From: Phragmites australis
Taxonomy: Eukaryota > Streptophyta > Magnoliopsida > Poales > Poaceae
Direction: 5' to 3'
Length of the DNA: 64,000 nucleotides
Assembly: GCF_958298935.1 (NCBI RefSeq)
Contig: NC_084924.1
Span: 19,565,819-19,629,818, forward strand
The position numbers were made by a program, and so were the translations under genes. The notes beneath the pieces are model-generated. The model saw nothing but the letters and a program-made list of their open reading frames with translations. It was not told the DNA's origin and made no database searches. Position 1 is the stretch's first letter. The number at the start of each line of letters is the position of its first letter. Positions 11,839 to 22,600 of this stretch are shown here, one piece after another.

Positions 11839-14399
11839 TCAACGGCGACGATGCCTCACACAATCTCCAGGCGTGTAAGCGTCTGGCGGGTGTGTGGCTC
11901 TCATCCCAGCAGCCTGCGCAGGCCCCTGCCTTGCGTGCCCTTGGTCGTCTTCATCATCATCTGCCTGCCCTGTGGGAACCCCACCGAACGTGTATCCCGC
12001 CCCGCTTACTCGACTCTGCATGTACCATGCCGAAGGATCCTCGTGCGGAAGTGTGGACGGCCCTAGAACGTGCTCCGATGGAGTCCAGTGTGCCGAAGGC
12101 TCGCCATGCTGGTACCAATGTGAACTTCCAGGTTCATTGAGATCATGGGAGGACTGTCCACCGAGTAGATCAGTGAAGGTGGCGGTCGCATGCATTGCAG
12201 CACCCCAGTCAAAAGCATTAGGGTCGCTCCAGCAAGGGGTCTGCTGCGTGTAGTCAACGACGTCCTCCTGATGAGTAGATGCTGCAGCCGGAGGTGTCAT
12301 CGTAGCCGGAGGTGCTAGTGAACCCAGCGTAACCTACTCGGGCACCGGAACATGAGACATGACGCGCCGAAGCTGAAGATGTATGTCGTGATTCTGACCG
12401 GACGGGTTCCTCACGAGCACTGGATGACCGCCTGCTGTGGGAGGCACGAGACGGGTCCATGGCATGTTGGTCGTACCCCCTCCATTGCGGGGCACACCCA
12501 CCTAGACCACGTATAGCGTTTAGGAAGCGGGATCCTCTTGTCCTCATGTACTCCCGGAGAGGGTTACGATCCCTCCGCGATGATGACCTGCTTGGTTCCC
12601 CACAAGCTTGATCCGCTTGAGTATGCATCTCATACGCCTCTTCAGTCTGTATAAGATGAGGGACATGTCAGTAATACAGAGATTTTCCAAAGAAAACCAT
12701 TATAAGTAACGCATCACTTACCACAACATGAAGTAGGCGGGCACGATCCTCGGGGAAGGGTCTGGGGCCTGGCTGTACAGGTCCGCTGAGTAAGGTGGCA
12801 CGTGTGCGCGGACGGTACCAAGCAAGGTAGTCCCAGTACGTGGCCTCGTCGTATTGTCCAGCAGTAATGATGACATCGACCGCAGCTGACTCTGTCCACC
12901 TCCGTATGTAGTCGGCATTCTTGGATGCCCAGTTCTGCATGCCTCCACCCCCCTGTGAGCTCCTCCTGTACGTGACATAAACAGTTATAATTTGTTAACA
13001 TGGATAACCAATGTACTAAGGCAACATACAATAACACACTTACTCGTGCGCCCGTCCGGCGTCTCGTGGTGGTGGTACTGGCACTACCTGTCGATACCCG
13101 AACTGCCTCTGTACACGTTCTGGAGAATATACTTCTACGCAGTTCATGTACAACAAGAAGCATGTGGTCAACCATAAGTCTGCGTCACGGCTACAAGAGG
13201 ATGCGATGAGTCCACCATCTGCAATTTCTTCTACTCGTGCCATACGCCATGGATCCCACTCCACTAGATCAGCGCTGAGGACGTCCAGGTCACTGATCAC
13301 CCTGGAGTAGTTACCATGGTCTTGCTGCTGACTCCATCTTAGCCTGGCATGAATCCACCGATACCCCATCGTTGGCCTTATGTCATCGGCAATGCCATCG
13401 GAGATGTGGACTGGGTAGTAGCACTTGAGCACCCAAGGTCTGAAAACCGGGAGGTATTCCCAACTCCATAGCTATAAGAGGTGTAAGCACCCTGTAATAG
13501 TTGCCTTCCTCTTTGTTCGCTGGGTTGCATCACACAAACCTCTATAGGTTGCAACGAACACTGCAGATCCCAACTATAAGATGTAGGCTCAAAAGGATGT
13601 GACGCGAGGTGGGCTGCTAACTATACAATATGGGGGACGACATAATCGCCTGCTGTATTGCAGAACATGATGCCTCCGAGCAGGATGTACAAGTACACCT
13701 CATAGTGCTGCATAAGTGTAGCCTCGTCCGCATCCAGTGGGCAAGGACCGAACTGTGGGAGCCCATGAACCCAGGACATGGAGAGGTCAACATCCTTCCC
13801 GTCGTATTGCACACCAAACCTATAAGATGCAGATGGTCAGATGAAGCTTTAATAGCACTATAATATTTGAAGTGCATTACATAACAAATAATTACCTATC
13901 CGCAACATAACCCTTCCACTCCTCCCTTGCGGGTCACGAAACTATTAACGGGGCGCCCCTGATTGGTAGCCCGGTCAGCACGGCCACGTCCCTCAATGTT
14001 ACAGCCATCTCGCCAAAAGGAAAGTGGAACGTGTGCGTCTCAGGACGCCACCGGTCGACGAGACCTGTGAGCAGTGCCTCATCAATCGCCGGCAGAGGTG
14101 TCCTACCGCCGACCTCCATGGGAGCTCCGGCCATCATGAGAGCGAAAGGTAGTAGTCCCGCCCGTGCGAGTGGCTCGTGGAATCGAGGGTCCAACTCCTT
14201 AATCTTGTGCACACTCCGGGCTCGTAACGGACCCAACTGCATGAGTTATCCAATACATGTACAGAGTTAGTTCAAAATTATCATGGCAATAAAATAGCAC
14301 ATATAAACGTGGTACCTGCTGTCCTGTGAATATCATCATTCCCCTATGGTTCTCGTCGTACCGCTGCTGAAGAAGCTCGAGAAGACCACCATGAGCCAT
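11839..14399 (-). pseudogene. Plant mobile domain (MAIN-like) gene of MULE-1
   Basis: A multi-exon minus-strand gene starting at 14399. My exons: 14399-14316, 14236-13896, about 13834-13622, about 13579-13044, 12962-12722 and 12646 onward. It matches the PMD found in Arabidopsis MAIN/MAIL1 and in many plant transposons: FHEPLARAGLLPFALM, LVDRWRPETHTFHFPFGEM, VTLRDVAVLTGLPI, LLGGIMFCN, LWSWEYLPVFRPW and YDEATYWDYLAWY. The C-terminal region is proline/serine-rich and changes frame near 12.4 kb. In-frame stops interrupt it at 13934-13936 (TGA) and 13472-13474 (TAG). Both fit C-to-T changes from CGA and CAG. The molecular role of PMD is unsettled; host MAIL proteins help silence transposons. Confidence 0.8.
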
Positions 14400-14439
14400 G
14401 ATAATGATTTAAGACTTCATGGTTCAACAAATAGGTGAA
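14400..14439 (-). promoter_or_regulatory. Upstream edge of the PMD gene
   Basis: The PMD start codon at 14399 is preceded on the minus strand by an AT-rich stretch leading into the minisatellite. By analogy with MURA, the real promoter probably lies in the right inverted repeat (15250-15600) with the minisatellite in a long leader intron, but I cannot place a transcription start. Confidence 0.3.
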
Positions 14440-15110
14440 CAACATATTAGAATAATCTAAGTACTCTAATTAAATAAACTAAGTACTCTAATTAAATAAT
14501 CTAAGTAATATAATAACGTAATTAAATAATCTAATTTGTATAATCTCAAAACTCTAATTAAATAAACTAAGTACTCTAATAAAATAGTCTAAGTAATATA
14601 ATAACGTAATTAAATATTCTAATTTGTATAATCTAAGTACTCTAATTAAATAAACTAAGTACCCTAATTAAATAATCTAAGTAATATAATAACGTAATTA
14701 AATAATCTAATTAGAATAATCTGACTACTCTAATTAAATAAACTAAGTAATCTAATTAAATAATCTAAGTAATATAATAACGTAATTAAATTATCTAATT
14801 AGAATAATCTGAATACTCTAATTAAATAAACTAAGTACTCTAATTAAATAATCTAAGTAATATAATAACGTAATTAAATTATCTAATTTGTATAATCTAA
14901 GTACTCTAATTAAATAAACTAAGTACCTAATTAAATAATCTAAGTAATATAATAACGTAATTAAATAATCTAATTAGAATAATCTAAGTACTCTAATTAA
15001 ATAAACTAAGTACTCTAATTAAATAATCTAAGTAATATAATAACATAATTAAATAATCTAATTTGTATAATCTAAGTACTCTAATTAAATAAACTAATAT
15101 AATTAAATAA
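14440..15110. repeat. AT-rich minisatellite, about 88-bp unit
   Basis: Seven to eight tandem copies of an about 88-bp unit built from shorter pieces such as CTAATTAAATAA, ACTAAGTACT, TAATATAATAACG and TTTGTATAATCT. The landmark AATATAATAACGTAATTAA recurs about every 88 bases (near 14505, 14595, 14682, 14770, 14858, 14945 and 15034). It lies between the PMD coding start and the right inverted repeat, where the mirrored position on the left is a leader intron. Confidence 0.9.
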
Positions 15111-15249
15111 ATGTAATTAAACGGATTAAACAATCTACTACCGAAAGAACTAATCTATTTCGAAACTGACTAACCAAATAAGCTAATTACTCTAAATATT
15201 ATTACTAACCTAAGTATTAAATAGGTAATCTAATAACTAACCGGTACGA

Positions 15250-16052
15250 AAGTGACTGATCTCGAAGTATTAAACTGCCGCTGCTGCTGCTCGCGTTGCT
15301 CCTCTTCTGCTGCTCGCGTTGCTCCTCTTCTGCTGCTTTCTCTACTCGAGATGCTGCTCCTCTGCCACTCCTCGCATTCCTTGCTCCCTTCTCTGCTCTG
15401 CTGCTGCTCTCTTCTTCGCGACCTCAATTTATTTAGCTCTCCGCAGACCAACGTGCATGCATCCTGCACCAATAATTCACCGGCCGGCCGAACTCACGGG
15501 ATGCAAAAAAACGAACGACGTGACGTGACAAAGATTGATGTGACACGGCAAAAAGAAGATGGGACGCCGGCCGGCTGTATTCGGCAACTGAGGTGCCGAA
15601 TACGGCTGGGCCGTATTCGACACCTCAGTTGCCGAATTCAGTGTTTTCGGAATTTCAGTTACCGAAATCCAAATTTCGGAATTTGAGATACCGAATACGA
15701 GTGCTAGATTTGCAAATACGTCGATATGTTGTCTAATTTCGCAAATACGGTCGTGTATGTTGTCTAAATTTCCAAATTTACCGACTATGTGGTTTTTGCT
15801 ACAGGGCACTAAATTTTTTGCCTTTTGCTACTGGACACTACAAAACAATGGATATTTGCTTCAAGACACCGAAGGGCAAAATAAACATTTCAACCTGTTT
15901 CTCTCTCCTATTCACTGGGATATTACTATTTTAATAGGAGCGGTGTCTTCTAGAAAATTTTCAGTTTTATGTAGAGTCCAACAGCAAAGATTAAAACATT
16001 GTGTCATTTGGCAGAAGTCACAAAGTCAGAGTGTCCTGTAGCAAAACTTGCC
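15250..16052 (-). repeat. MULE-1 right terminal inverted repeat
   Basis: Reversed, this gives the same order as the left end: outer GGCAAGTTTTGCTACAGGACACTC, then the CAACATACACGACCGTATTTG block, the palindromic CGGCAACTGAGGTGCCG units (fewer than on the left, 15575-15640) and the purine-rich leader (15270-15420). The segment 15823-16020 has no clear counterpart on the left. It contains CTACTGGACACTACAAAAC, itself like a MULE terminus, so two terminus-like sequences lie in tandem here. Confidence 0.75.
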
Positions 16053-16229
16053 TCCTACACTATTCCACTCTCTTGCATTTAACATTTCGCTCCAATGATG
16101 CTGGCAACCGCAGAAAAACACATCATACATTCTTAATAAAAAGCAAAAGATCGTCTAAAAAATAAAAATAAATAAAAAGCAAAAGGTAGGTAGGAACCAG
16201 AGCATTACAATGGCTTCCCATGAAGCTCC

Positions 16230-16611
16230 TATCTACTGGTTTCCATGGATATGCTAGTTGCTAGATGCCATCGGGCACACATGCGCTGCCAAAGTGCCAC
16301 TCCACCTCTCATGTGCAAGAAGATTGACAAATCAATCACAATTCGCAGGAATATTTTCACTGAACCGAGTTTGCGTAGAAGTGCGGATATCATGGCTGCC
16401 ACACCAGTCAGGTGCTCTGGTATTCTGATGCGCTCAAGTACTCCCAGTTCTCCTCAAAGTATTCAACCAAGCGTTTCAAGAATCTGTCGTTGCTCACAGT
16501 CTCCACGTCGCACACCAGGCAGCACTGCCTCCTCGCTCGTGTGACGGCCACATTTATCCGCCTGTGATCACTCAAGAACCCTACCCGATAGAACCAAGGT
16601 TTGCTAAGCAA
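16230..16611 (-). pseudogene. SMUBP-2/IGHMBP2-type helicase C-terminal fragment
   Basis: Minus-strand residues around [20 protein letters not shown] are motif VI of superfamily 1 (UPF1-like) helicases. The following segment ([25 protein letters not shown], split here as [10 protein letters not shown] and [15 protein letters not shown]) ends at SASEYQST and a stop at 16408. This resembles the extreme C-terminus of plant SMUBP-2-like DNA/RNA helicases. Everything upstream of motif VI is absent: after about 16590 the sequence departs from the family, and a hAT-like insertion lies at 16653. It is either a transposon-captured fragment or the last exon of a destroyed gene. Sequence down to about 16230 may be its 3' untranslated region. 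Confidence 0.75.
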
Positions 16612-16652
16612 TGGCTATAGAAAAGTGTCGAAGACAACCATTGTGTCTGGAT

Positions 16653-17855
16653 CAGGATTCACCTTACCGACCGGAGCTCGGTTACCGAACCCAGCAGTAA
16701 CCGAAAATGCGCGATAACCGCGATTACCGGTCAAAAATTCAAAAAAAATCGGAGAAAATTCATTTGGCAAAATTTAAAATTTAGAAAAAAAAATCGCGAT
16801 TTTAGCCGTTCGGTAACCGCTCGGTTTTGGTCGGTTACCGAGCAGTTTGGGTCGGTTACCGAGCGATTTTCTCGCATTTTTGAATTGGTTGGTTACCGAG
16901 CGGTTTGGGTCGGTAACCGCTCGGTTTTCTCGATTTATCGAGCGGTTTTATCGAATTTCAGCGCAGTTCAACAAAAAATCCAAAAAATGGCTCAACCTTG
17001 TAAAATCAATAATTAATTCATCTGAGCTTCAAATCAAGTGAAACAAATTTTGTTGGTTTCCTTGTAACATGATCTACATGATAAAAGCATTTATACTAAA
17101 AAAAAGTTCAAAATTTTCTGTGAGAAATTGTATTTGTTAAACCAAGTTAAATGCATAGTTTACTCGTTGCTAATCCAAAAATCATGAAACTAATTTTGTT
17201 AGTCTTCTTACATGATCCTATGTCTTTTAAAAATACATGAACTCATGAATTAGTTATTGTAACATGCATGATTGTGTAAATATGTTACGACTAGATTAAT
17301 TCATAACTGACCCATCACACCTCAAAAATTAGTGAAACCACTTAAATTAGCTTATTTATACTATGATTTACGTAGAAAAAATAATAGTAGACATGAAAAA
17401 GTTAATTACAATGATGTTTCTTAACATATTCACTTTATGCTTGTGAACTTTGTAAAAATCATAGAGAATTTAATAAAATTCTAAATAAAGTGAAATCAAT
17501 TTTAAAGATTCTCTTAAAATACGTTTTACACAAGAAAAATATGTGTTTGCATGTTACACTTTTCCTTAACGTGAGTTAATAACTGAGCTGCACGCTTCAA
17601 TTTTTTTTCATTTTTTTCAAACTTTCTCCCTATAGAATATGATGCAAACGATATTATTTTTGAAAAAAAATTCACAGAAGGTCTTACAATTATGTCTAGT
17701 TTTTTTTAAGATTTTTTTGAATTTTTTATTTTATTTTTTTTTTCGAATTTTTTGGATTCAAATTTCGGTTACCGTTCAGTTTCTGAAACCGGATCGGACC
17801 GAGAAGGTCGGTAACCGCGATTTTTGGGCGGTTACCGACGCATTTGTGAACCGTG
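16653..17855. mobile_element. hAT-like non-autonomous element with 8-bp duplication
   Basis: The element starts CAGGATTCACC and ends GGTGAACCGTG-like (GTGAACCGTG), giving imperfect inverted ends. It is flanked by identical 8-bp copies of GTCTGGAT at 16645-16652 and 17856-17863. An 8-bp duplication with CA...TG ends is typical of hAT transposons. Subterminal regions on both sides carry many copies of GGTAACCG/CGGTTACC in both orientations. The interior (17000-17700) is AT-rich and has no transposase, so it must depend on one elsewhere. Confidence 0.85.
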
Positions 17856-17962
17856 GTCTGGATTCGATGGCGACATGAGTCCCCATCTTATATAATAAAA
17901 AACAATTAAGAACATCTTGTTTCAACAGTGAAGTCAGATTATTCCTTCTATTTTATTGGATC

Positions 17963-18302
17963 TGTAGGAGAACAGATATTACACACCAAACCATTTGCTA
18001 GTTGGTTAGCTTCTTACAGATTCTCACGGCTCTACTGCCTACCCTCCTGATCTCACGTTCACCATCCACGCATGTAGGCCAATCACTTCTCACGATCGGC
18101 TTCTTGCCCTTGTACAAATACCGGTAACTGAGTTGAATATAGGTGTGCTTTGTATCTACTTCTTTCTCAACATGGTATCAGCGAAAACTCGATCCAATCT
18201 CTAACTTTTCCGCTGCCTCTCGCTTTCCATGGCCAGCCCCTCTGGCTCCTCCACCTCCGGTTCATCTGTGAACCTGTCCAACCCGTTTCTTCCTCTGACG
18301 TG
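17963..18302 (+). mobile_element. Copia LTR, tRNA-Met primer site and gag start
   Basis: A short LTR (about 17963-18172, TGTAGG...CAACA) is followed at once by TGGTATCAGCG, the plant initiator tRNA-Met primer-binding site of Ty1/copia elements. After a short leader an ATG at 18229 starts a serine-rich MASPSGSSTSGSS gag N-terminus with NPFLPL, as in small-LTR copia elements of the Ale/Retrofit kind. Recognisable sequence ends at about 18302, so all enzymatic domains are lost. Confidence 0.7.
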
Positions 18303-18426
18303 ACTTGAAGAGCAGGTAGTACATATAGTATATGGGTGCAAACTTTTACAGACAATTAAAAAAACAAGGACTTGATGAAGCCTTTCAAGAAATTATGTAG
18401 CCAGAACCAGTAGAAAAAGTTCAAGG

Positions 18427-18657
18427 CCCTATGAGTAAGACTAAACGAATTAACCATAAAGCAGACAGCTGAGCTAGTAGCCACAGGTGATGAACCGATT
18501 GCTCTTGAACCTCTCTCAACAGATACTCCTCAGATAGTTCAATGTCCTATGGGCAAGACTAGACGAACTAACCATAAAGCAGACAGCTGAGCTAGTAGCC
18601 ACAGGTGATGAACCGATTGCTCTTGAACCTCTCTCAACAGATACTCCTCAGATAGTA
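18427..18657 (+). repeat. Two-copy tandem duplication, about 117 bp
   Basis: CCTATGAGTAAGACTAAACG... (about 18427-18543) is followed by a nearly identical copy beginning CCTATGGGCAAGACTAGACG (about 18544-18657). The two differ at only a few positions, nearly all near the start. Both contain AACCATAAAGCAGACAGCTG and ACAGATACTCCTCAGATAG. The sequence seems non-coding now. It sits between the copia stub and the second MULE transposase remnant. Confidence 0.85.
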
Positions 18658-18660
18658 AGG

Positions 18661-19463
18661 AGGTCAGGATCATCTATTAGGAACTTTTTGCAGTGGATAC
18701 AAAATGAGTCAAAAGAAAAATGGACTTTGATGTACGACAGTGGTGGGGCAAGGTAAGAGATAATGATAACTAATCTTGCTGAGATCTACAATTGGGTCAC
18801 ACGGGGTATGAGGTCCCTCCCACTTGTTGGAATTGTAGAAGGTATTATGCATGGGCTTGCAAATATTTTATTAATCGCTACGCAACTACTTCAAAGGCAA
18901 TGAAAGATAACCATATGCTGTATAGATCGATGCTATGTGAGTACATAGAGAAGGCCACAAAGAAAGCACATATGTACCGCGCCAATCAGGAGGGAGCTAC
19001 GGAGCACAGGTTCGGTGTCATGTGCCGTGATAAGGGTCATAGGGGTGGCAATCGTGAGCGACATGTGCAATAGTGTGTGCTTAGGATTGAAACATACATC
19101 TGTACGTGCCAGAAGCCACAATTACTACACAAGCCATGTACACATGTCATAGCTGCATGTGCGGAGCACAATATGCTTCAATATGTTTCTAAGTACTTTA
19201 TGAAGGATCAGATACTGAATATATGAAACCATGAGTTATATAGCTACGACATTGTTGATACATCTACAAGTAATCCAAGTCCCTCACAAATCTATGTGCC
19301 AGACTTCGAAAGGATGAAGAACACACCAGGACGTCGACAAACTCGCCGGATTCAAAACGATATGGACGAATCCGAGGCGGGTCCAAGGGTGAAGCGATGC
19401 AACAAGTGCAAAGAAACAGGTCACATATACAAGTATTGTCCGAAAAATGTACATGTTATGTAG
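18661..19463 (+). pseudogene. MURA transposase C-terminal remnant (MULE-2)
   Basis: Pieces of a Mutator-like transposase after the catalytic core: FLQWIQNESKEKWTLMYDSG, then a GT...AG-like gap and IMITNLAEIYNWVTRGMRSL, then a SWIM finger (CTCQKPQLLHKPCTH) and a CCHC knuckle (CNKCKETGHIYKYC) before a stop at 19461-19463. Domain order and the intron position after the G-G/A-R residues match MURA of MULE-1, but the sequence is clearly diverged. Stops (for example after 19070) and frame changes make it inactive. The N-terminal and catalytic parts are missing. Confidence 0.85.
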
Positions 19464-19687
19464 GTGGGGGCATAACCTCGGTTAAGTGTGAATGTATTTA
19501 GCGTATCTCACTCTTATATTTGTAAGGTATTACCCTTAGTTACCTACGTTGAATTTGGACCTTAAATTTGTACCTGATTGTGTACCTACATGTTGCAATA
19601 TATTTATATAACTTTTCGTACGTGTATGTTATATGTTATTCACATAACTTTTCGTACGTGTATGTTATAGTTGGTTTCAACACAGAT

Positions 19688-22600
19688 ATGGCGCACCCAC
19701 CGACCCCCGAGCTTCTTGACCCTGCAGTGGACAAGAAGTACCGCAACTTCTTGTCAGCCGTTCACCAAACGGAGTTAGGGGTTTTCCGACCACGTGGCCC
19801 TTGGAAGCTACTTACGATTGGCGATCGTTGAAAGCATCGGTATGTCGCTAATTAGCTATGTATGTGCCAATTTATTTATTTGTTGCATGCCCCACATTCA
19901 TGTGCTATTCCCAATGGTGCAGGTTGGTAGCATCTGGACTCCTACCGCTGTGTCATTTGGTGGAGGCCCGAGCGACAAAAAACCCTGAGGCAACGGCAAG
20001 ACGATTCTATTTCGACCGCTCGCTGATCGCTGCACTGGTTGACCGATGGAGGCCTAAGACCCATACTTTCCACCTCCCTTGCGGAGAGATGGTTCCAACG
20101 TTGCAGGACGTAGCCTACCTGTTAGGCTTACCTTGCGCTGGAGCTGTCGTTGAAGTCGTTGACATGGATACAGACTAGATGAATGTCATGCATCACTGGT
20201 TCCCACCTACGTGCCTGAGTTCCTGTCGGATCCGCGAGGGCCCACGAAGAAGTGGATCCTACAGTTACAGATACCTTCCAATTTACCTTCCCAATTACTT
20301 TACGATTTTTTAGATATTTTACTCATCATCATTTGCATTACTTGTAGCCTGCATACATGCACCCGAAGGCCGGCTTGTACTCGGTCTCAAGGCACTTGGA
20401 GGCCTACCTGCTTTGGTTGTTTGGCTGGGTTATGTTCACCAGCGGCCAAGACCTTCTGTACGCGAGGTGGATAGCGGATGCGGAGCCCGATGATGTCCCA
20501 CAGTTGAGCTGAGCCTCTAATGTCCTTGCTGTGACGTATCGAGCGTTATGCGATGCGTGCACGAAGAATGAGTCACTAACCACATTTGCTGGGTGCCCAC
20601 TACTGCTGCAATTATGGTCTTACGAGCAATTCGCGATAGGCCGACCTATTGTGGACCAGTCCCCATACCCTGAGGAATGGTACGGCGAGCCTGAGGAGGA
20701 CAAGCCCACCATGGTCTCGTTGTGGTGTCAACGCTGGGTACATACACAATATTTTAATGCTTTACTTGCCATATATTTTTTCTGGATTTTTACTATGTTT
20801 CTCCACAGCCGCACTTAGCGTATGAGCAGGCCCATAGCGCATACGAGCTTTTTAGGTCGCAGTTCGACCGTCTTCGTCTAGACGACATGGTGTGGACCCC
20901 CTGTAGCTACTTGTTCATCCAAGTCTGTGCGTCTTTGGGTCTGTCTCCGTTGTGTAGCCGCAATGAGGAGTACTTGCTTACGAAGAAGCCGCTCTTCTTC
21001 GATATCTACGTCGAGGAGTACTGTCACACCGGGTTTTAGAAAGGGGCAAAACCAGATGTAAACCACATGTATGCCAGGATTAAATTTCATACATGCAACG
21101 ACTTCATCAGTGTATCACACCCAGTGTCATTATTACAACGCTTTAACTATAATAAATAATGAGACCAAAAGTCTTTAACCAAAAAGCACACAGCAAAACT
21201 CCGCGAAACTCCAACTTCCACAGGCATTTGACCGGGGGAAACGCCAGCCTAGCAGCCTTCCTCTTCATCATCAAAGAAATCTGGATCTCCTTCAATGTCT
21301 GAGCAGCGCTTGAACAGCATTTGGGGTAAAAACAACAAGTGTGAGTACAACTAGTACTCCGCAAGTGTGGGAAATAAAATGCTATGCAAGCTTAAACAAG
21401 GAGCAGGCCATAACAGTTATAGTTTTGCATAAAAGACAACTGTACTAACGAAGTTTTATTGAAAGCAACCTACTTAACTAGGTTCATCATCATTAGACCT
21501 CCAGCTCCTAGAACCATCTCCACGGTTTTTCCCTCCACCTGAGTTCCCACATCAGGCTCCCAACAGACCAAAATGACCCAACCCTCTTGGCTAATCATGT
21601 GAGGATCCAAGTCACTCATAACCGTGAGCACAGCTGTTATAACAGTTTTTACACTCTGCAGAGGTTGTCCAGCTTTCCCCGCGAGTCGTGATTTCCATGT
21701 TGCCATGTTAGCTAGACACTTAACACACGCCAATGGTGTGTCGCCCGGAAAGTCACTTCAAAGCTGTTACAAAGTTTCATCCAGTACGTGCATCCCCGCT
21801 AGGTTTCACTGCCGTCAAAGTGGCATCACACCACCCAGAAGCCCCCTTTTGCACCTTGTAGCTCCAAGAAGTTTTCACCCTTCCCTTCCACTACACATCT
21901 CATACCACTAACCAAATAGTTCTAGCCTTTGCCGTCTCCACACATCCACTCTTCCGTTTGGCACACACAAAAACTGGAATTCACTAATTAATAGGCTAGG
22001 CCTGTCCCATACCAGGTCTCGTGGTTGGTACGAAATTTCTTGGGTTGTCGCTCCACGACCTGGTCCTTACTTAGGTTATTTGAGCAAAGACTAAACCAAC
22101 ATCATAACTTCATCATCACTGACCCAACTTTGCTCAAGGCCTAAGATTCCATGTTGCTATTGCCATCATTAATATTCCCAACTCATAATTGCATTAATTA
22201 GTTAATCATGTTTAACCCTTAACCCTTCAATCCCCTTGTACGAAGCTAAGCATGATTACCTATCATATCCTCTACTATCAACATGGCGACAAGGAATTAT
22301 ATGGAACAGGGTGCTATACATACATAGGATTCAGGATTAACAGCATACATGTTTGAAAGAATGCATTTTAAACAAACTGGGATCAAAATGTTCAAGGACA
22401 CTTGCCTCTCCCAACTTGCTGCTCAGACTCTTCAAAAACTTGGTCCTGAAGGTTCTCGAACTGCTCTTCGTCTACTTTCGACACGCACCGGAAAAGCAAA
22501 CAACAAAATCAACTAAGAACAGTACACCACATAGTAGCTCACATCTATGAAAAAGGTACTACAAGATAGTACACGTTGCTACGAACATGTGAGCGCAAAA

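Larger units (their letters stand above)
6695..16052. mobile_element. MULE-1, MuDR-like element with three genes
   Basis: A roughly 9.3-kb Mutator-like DNA transposon. Its ends are inverted copies: 6695-7040 corresponds to about 15575-15822 reversed, including GTATTTGCGAAATTAGACAACATA and the palindromic CTGAGGTGCCGAATACGGC units. A purine-rich leader is also mirrored (7110-7320 and 15270-15420). Inside are MURA (+, from the left end), a Myb/SANT-like gene (+), a PMD gene (-, from the right end) and an AT-rich minisatellite. Outer boundaries are uncertain. The outermost GGCAAGTTTTGCTACAGGACACTC at 16052 (minus) matches the left edge at 6695, but no 9-bp duplication is visible. The right arm has about 200 extra bases. 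Confidence 0.85.

Noticed and set aside
11839..12253. Open frames on the + strand opposite the PMD gene tail
   Set aside because: They are shadows of the minus-strand proline/serine-rich C-terminal coding region and carry no recognisable motif.
13617..13621. In-frame TAG after VVPHIV in the PMD gene as a nonsense mutation
   Set aside because: A GT...AG intron from about 13621 to 13580 removes it and rejoins the family sequence at LGSAVFVATYRG, so the stop is likely intronic.
14440..15110. CRISPR-like array
   Set aside because: The repeats are contiguous with no unique spacers and the sequence is plant nuclear DNA; it is a minisatellite.
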